Shown: positions 8,101 through 9,942 of the stretch, one piece after another | How the letters are laid out: every line of letters starts with the position of its first letter | How positions within the stretch are numbered: position 1 is the stretch's first letter | DNA from: CAZAGD01 sp049699975 | GTDB lineage: Bacteria; Desulfobacterota; SM23-61 | Reading direction: 5' to 3' | NCBI GenBank assembly: GCA_049699975.1 | Contig: JBNAWB010000135.1 | Location: forward strand, 1-9,942 | DNA length: 9,942 bases | Notes under the pieces: generated by a model | Databases searched by the model: none | Seen by the model: the letters and a program-made list of their open reading frames with translations, nothing else | What the model was told of the DNA's origin: nothing | Made by a program: the position numbers and the translations under genes

Positions 8101-8280
8101 TTCAACTAAATTTTCTAACCTCTGCTGTTTAACTTCTTGTTCTATAGCTTCTTTAACTTCCATAGCTCCGTAAGCTCGACAACCAGTAAAACATAAGCGA
8201 ATACATTTTCGCGCCGAATGGTCTCTCTCGCGCAGATACCGACGGTATTCTTTTAAGTCGGCAATCCTAAAGAACCTCAT
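5164..8280 (-). CDS. NuoF-GltD fusion flavoprotein with N-terminal [2Fe-2S] domain
   Basis: A 1038-residue soluble protein with three modules. (1) About 1-115: thioredoxin-like [2Fe-2S] domain with C30, C34, C66 and C70 (CFTGC and GCHGFC). (2) About 125-545: NuoF/HydB core with the FMN/NADH loop RGRGGAGFPTGRKW at 183-196, the segment NADEGDPGAF near 212, GAGAFVCGEETAL near 297, and the [4Fe-4S] ligands C473, C476, C479 and C519. (3) About 555-1038: GltD/NfnB-like part with N-terminal cluster cysteines C562, C566, C601, C605, C609 and C613, FAD motif GAGPTG within 654-682, NADP-type motif GGGNTALDAAR with YRRS within 787-818, and the ending RCLRCDLRI. The HydB-type ferredoxin tail is absent; the GltD module follows CPAAVC directly. 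The start is the ATG at 8280, which follows GAGGG; the ATG at 8295 lacks such a site. It probably forms a complex with the NuoE and formate dehydrogenase subunits upstream. Confidence 0.93.
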   Translation of the reverse strand: MRFFRIADLKEYRRYLRERDHSARKCIRLCFTGCRAYGAMEVKEAIEQEVKQQRLENLVEIRPTGCHGFCARAPVLVIDPGGIFYQQVNPEDAPEIVSQTLGQGRLIERLLYFDINTGRTIPRMEEIPFYAGQIRNVLENCGKIDPLNIDHYIQNQGYGALSKVLEEMTPEEVIDLIERSKLRGRGGAGFPTGRKWRLARLAPGSEKYIVCNADEGDPGAFMDRAVLEGDPHSVLEGMLIAAYAIGAQRGYVYVRAEYPIAVEHIKVAVSQAEEKGLLGENILGTNFSFAVEIKEGAGAFVCGEETALMASIEGRRGMPRPRPPFPVQSGLDGQPTCINNVETLANIRSIILKGVEWYTSIGTEKSKGTKIFSLAGKVNNTGLVEVPIGISMRQVIFEIGGGIPKGRRFKAVQMGGPSGGCVPERFLDLPIDYDSLQAIGAIMGSGGMVVLDENNCMVEMARFFLSFTQSESCGKCAPCRLGTKEMLEILTRITRGEGSEKDLQILHNVARVVRDTSLCGLGQTCPKPVLSTLQYFASEYEAHIKEKRCPAAVCEALVTSPCRHTCPVGIDVPHYVALIAEGKYKEAAELIRERNPFPAICGRICHHPCEVKCRRGELDEPVAIRSLKRFAADWYFQYETEFPPPFPKTKSAKVAIIGAGPTGLTCAYFLARLGYPVTVFEALPVGGGMLAVAIPDFRLPKEIIQKEIDYIVSRGVEIRYGCPVGQQFSLDDIFKEGFQAIFIAAGTQKSQRVGIPGEDEGIAGLLYGLSFLREVKLGKRVPLGKRVAVIGGGNTALDAARTALRLGAEEVDVYYRRSREEMQVTEVEYQEAIEEGVQVHFLVNPTRVVHDGQRVKGLECIRMRLGEVDESGRRRPIPLLGTEFFVEAETVIPAVGQAPDLSFLPPDTKLERTKWETLVVNPNNLATNIPGIFAGGDFVTGPTYVIQAIAAGRRGAMAIDKYLRGDKTPVEMIDARAELLPEALAANLEETPAECPRVPMPVLSVKERRQTFQEIECGFTEERARAESKRCLRCDLRI

Positions 8281-8287
8281 CTCGCCC

Positions 8288-8770
8288 TCACTCATATTGT
8301 TTTAAGACTGATTGCACCTTCGGCGGCACCAGTTTGCCAAAATAATTCCGATTGACCATCATCACGGGTGCTAAAAAACAAGTTCCTAAACAGGCCACTG
8401 TCTCCAGAGTAAATTTATAGTCAGCCGTAGTCTTCCCTTCCTCAACACCTATTTGTTGCTGGACTACCTTCAGGATGGTTTTGCCTCCTTTGACATGACA
8501 GGCTGTTCCGCGACATACGCGGATTATATTTCGCCCGCGGGGTTCCGTTGAGAACTGGGCGTAAAAAGAAAGTACGCCTTGTACTTGACTCGGAAATAAA
8601 TGCAAGGCCTTGGCAATAGGCTCAATTGTCTCCGGAGGCACATAGCCTATCTTATCTTGAATTCTTTGGAGAAGAGGGATTAATGCCCATTTCTGCCCCT
8701 GCGCCTCGTCAATCAACTCTTGGATAATTTCTCTCTGGCTGGAGGTTAAATCAATTTTTTTAGGCACCAT
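8288..8770 (-). CDS. NuoE/HydC-type [2Fe-2S] subunit
   Basis: A 160-residue protein of the 24-kDa NADH dehydrogenase subunit family (NuoE, HydC, HndA), full length for the family. An N-terminal helical region (about 10-72, with the conserved GYVPPETIEPIA and VQGVLSFYAQF segments) is followed by a thioredoxin-like domain with four cluster ligands: C86 and C91 (CRGTAC) and C127 and C131 (CLGTC). The cluster passes electrons to or from the FMN of the NuoF partner encoded next. The ATG at 8770 follows AAGGA, and the gene starts 3 bp after the formate dehydrogenase stop. Its stop at 8288-8290 lies seven bases before the nuoF-gltD start I chose, and an alternative nuoF ATG at 8295 overlaps it, so the pair is probably coupled in translation. 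Membership of a soluble formate dehydrogenase or hydrogenase-like complex rather than of complex I is inferred from the neighbours. Confidence 0.94.
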   Translation of the reverse strand: MVPKKIDLTSSQREIIQELIDEAQGQKWALIPLLQRIQDKIGYVPPETIEPIAKALHLFPSQVQGVLSFYAQFSTEPRGRNIIRVCRGTACHVKGGKTILKVVQQQIGVEEGKTTADYKFTLETVACLGTCFLAPVMMVNRNYFGKLVPPKVQSVLKQYE

Positions 8771-8773
8771 TTC

Positions 8774-9877
8774 TTATATCCTTTCCATGCTAACTTTTAG
8801 AGATCGAGGAAAGGGAAATTCACCCTTACTTTCCTGCGGGAATTCAGCTATTTCCGCAATCGGAGTTTTTTCCCCGGAAACAGGCCAGAAGAGCACCCCC
8901 GGAGGAAAATCCTTGACCAAGGTAACAGGTAAAACGATTTCGCGGGAACCCTTAGTGATTTTCACCAAACTCCCTTCGGTCAATCCCTTTTTTTCTGCTT
9001 CTGCAGCATTTATCTGCAGCGCGATTGGGGAAGAGAAATCTTTTAATCGCCAAGATTGGGAGCTGCGTGTCCCACTCCCCAAATGAAAGAGGGAAGTTCC
9101 CCAGATTAAGACCCAATCTCCCTCTCCTTTGTCTTGTTCGGCTCTCCTTCTTTTTAAGGGCCAGAACCTTGGGGGAGACCCAGAACTTTTCGCCCAAAAG
9201 TAGGGAGAGCCAAAGTCTTGCTCATCAGGGCAGGGCCAGTATAAACTTCCTTTTGATAAGCGCTCGGGCGTGATTCCCCGGTAGAAAGGTACGACTTCAT
9301 TAATCTCTCTTAAAATTTCTTCTGGAGATGTAAAGGGAGGTTGCCCACTCAAACGAGATAGAATCTCCGCTAAAATTTTCCAGTCTGGGAGACTCTTCCC
9401 TTGGGGTACCGAGGCGGCTTTCATTAATTGCACCCTGCGCTCCGCACTGGTCATTGTACCGTCTTTTTCCGCAAAACTGGCGGCCGGCAGTACTAAGTGA
9501 GCCCAACGGGCTGTCTCGGTGAAGAAAAGATCTTGGACGAGGAGAAAATCCAGCTTGCTCAATGCTTTTTCTATAAAAATTTTATCAGGAAAGGCGCGGA
9601 CCGGATTCTCACCCATGATGTACATGGCTTTGATCTTTCCTGCTTGTGCTTGCCGGAACATTTCCCAAGCCTTAATTCCTTTGGAGGACGGCGGGCGCTT
9701 TCCCCAGACTTGTCCAAATCTTTTTTGGACATCTTCGTCTATTAAAGATTGATATCCTGGCAAAAAATCTGGAAGACAACCCATATCCCGTGCGCCCTGG
9801 CCATTGCTCTCTTTGCCCAGCGGGTAAATACCTCCTCCCTCAGGTCCAAGATTCCCAGTAAGCAGGAATAAATTCAA
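8774..9877 (-). CDS. Formate dehydrogenase alpha-type molybdopterin oxidoreductase, C-terminal half
   Basis: A 367-residue reading frame matching the C-terminal half of FdhF/NuoG-family molybdoenzymes (whole subunits are about 700-900 residues). It opens at LLTGNLGPEGGGIYPLG and GQGARDMGCLPDFLPGYQ, a signature in the middle of formate dehydrogenase alpha. It continues with AMYIMGENPVRAFPD and VLPAASFAEKDGTMTSAERR, and ends in a molybdopterin-dinucleotide-binding domain (about 245-360) with LFHLGSGTRS and LVKITKGSREIVLPV. The N-terminal Fe-S region and the active-site Cys/Sec are not in this frame. The frame starts at TTG (9875-9877) with GGAG five bases upstream, and the TTG overlaps the TGA of another frame. 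Upstream in the same frame is a TGA at 9923-9925. It is therefore a split subunit, a frameshifted gene or an assembly error; the window edge prevents a decision. Next to NuoE/NuoF, it would be the formate-side catalytic subunit. Confidence 0.8.
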   Translation of the reverse strand: MNLFLLTGNLGPEGGGIYPLGKESNGQGARDMGCLPDFLPGYQSLIDEDVQKRFGQVWGKRPPSSKGIKAWEMFRQAQAGKIKAMYIMGENPVRAFPDKIFIEKALSKLDFLLVQDLFFTETARWAHLVLPAASFAEKDGTMTSAERRVQLMKAASVPQGKSLPDWKILAEILSRLSGQPPFTSPEEILREINEVVPFYRGITPERLSKGSLYWPCPDEQDFGSPYFWAKSSGSPPRFWPLKRRRAEQDKGEGDWVLIWGTSLFHLGSGTRSSQSWRLKDFSSPIALQINAAEAEKKGLTEGSLVKITKGSREIVLPVTLVKDFPPGVLFWPVSGEKTPIAEIAEFPQESKGEFPFPRSLKVSMERI

Positions 9878-9942
9878 GAGAGCTCCACATAGCGTTCGCC
9901 TACAACGTAAACCTTGCCGCTTTCAGCCATAACGTAGGCTTT
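9874..9942 (-). CDS. C-terminal end of an upstream reading frame cut by the window edge
   Basis: The last 22 residues of a reading frame open to the window edge, ending GKVYVVGERYVELS and a TGA at 9874-9876. The TGA overlaps the TTG start of the molybdoenzyme frame (TTGA). The alternating valine/aromatic strand pattern looks like genuine protein rather than an off-frame shadow. It could be the end of an N-terminal formate dehydrogenase half, the same gene before a frameshift, or an unrelated gene. I do not recognise the family from so few residues. Confidence 0.3.
   Translation of the reverse strand, partial: KAYVMAESGKVYVVGERYVELS

Noticed and set aside
5164..8290. Recoding of TGA as an amino acid in this organism
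   Set aside because: TGA ends both nuoF-gltD (right after the family's RCLRCDLRI terminus) and nuoE at natural ends, so it is an ordinary stop.
8952..9506. Two additional minus-strand frames overlapping the formate dehydrogenase gene (8952-9197 and 9300-9506)
   Set aside because: They are out-of-frame with the conserved molybdopterin frame and are basic, low-information translations; the in-frame protein is continuous across both.
9923..9925. In-frame TGA read as selenocysteine in formate dehydrogenase
   Set aside because: The Sec of formate dehydrogenases lies near the N-terminus, in a V-[Sec]-H-type context, not just before the LLTGN segment; the flanking residues here do not match.

Overview
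The window (about 47% G+C by eye, tightly packed, anaerobic-metabolism genes) looks like part of a chromosome of a strictly anaerobic bacterium that uses the methyl branch of the Wood-Ljungdahl (reductive acetyl-CoA) pathway. This rests on a metV-metF pair (methylene-tetrahydrofolate reductase) directly downstream of a formate dehydrogenase/NuoG-type molybdopterin subunit, a NuoE-like subunit and a NuoF-GltD fusion. Such clusters occur in acetogenic Firmicutes, Desulfobacterota and several uncultured anaerobic phyla; the sequence alone does not let me choose a phylum. TGA ends nuoE and nuoF at natural C-termini, so it is an ordinary stop codon here.

Layout. Left end, plus strand: two small adjacent genes (118-588 and 599-1078), diverged tandem paralogs, each with two ACT-like domains of the aspartokinase-regulatory type. 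They converge on the rest of the window, which is one long minus-strand gene series read from right to left. In transcription order it holds: the very end of an unidentified reading frame at the window edge; the C-terminal half of a formate dehydrogenase alpha-type molybdoenzyme (8774-9877); a NuoE-type [2Fe-2S] protein (8288-8770); a 1038-residue fusion of a [2Fe-2S] thioredoxin-like domain, a NuoF core and a GltD/NfnB-like flavoprotein (5164-8280); MetV (4448-5113); MetF (3552-4448); a receiver-only response regulator (3129-3518); a receiver-PAS-histidine kinase (1595-3049); and a cyclic-nucleotide-binding-fold protein without a DNA-binding domain (1118-1585). Every gap in this series is 79 bp or less and several genes overlap, so it is probably one operon whose main promoter lies outside the window.

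How the parts may work together. The formate dehydrogenase subunit, NuoE and NuoF-GltD form a plausible soluble complex that exchanges electrons between formate, NAD(H) at the NuoF flavin site and a second nucleotide, probably NADP(H), at the GltD site. Flavin-based bifurcation or confurcation is an attractive but unproven reading. MetVF reduces methylene-THF to methyl-THF (or the reverse) and is encoded immediately downstream, so the flavoprotein complex may be its redox partner. The last three genes are signalling proteins with no visible DNA-binding output, which suggests control by protein contact or phosphotransfer.

Points most worth a second look: the three-module flavoprotein fusion, the apparently split or broken formate dehydrogenase gene at the right edge, and the signalling trio attached to a one-carbon pathway operon. 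No RNA genes, insertion sequences, CRISPR arrays or convincing terminators were seen, and no gene-free stretch exceeds 120 bp.
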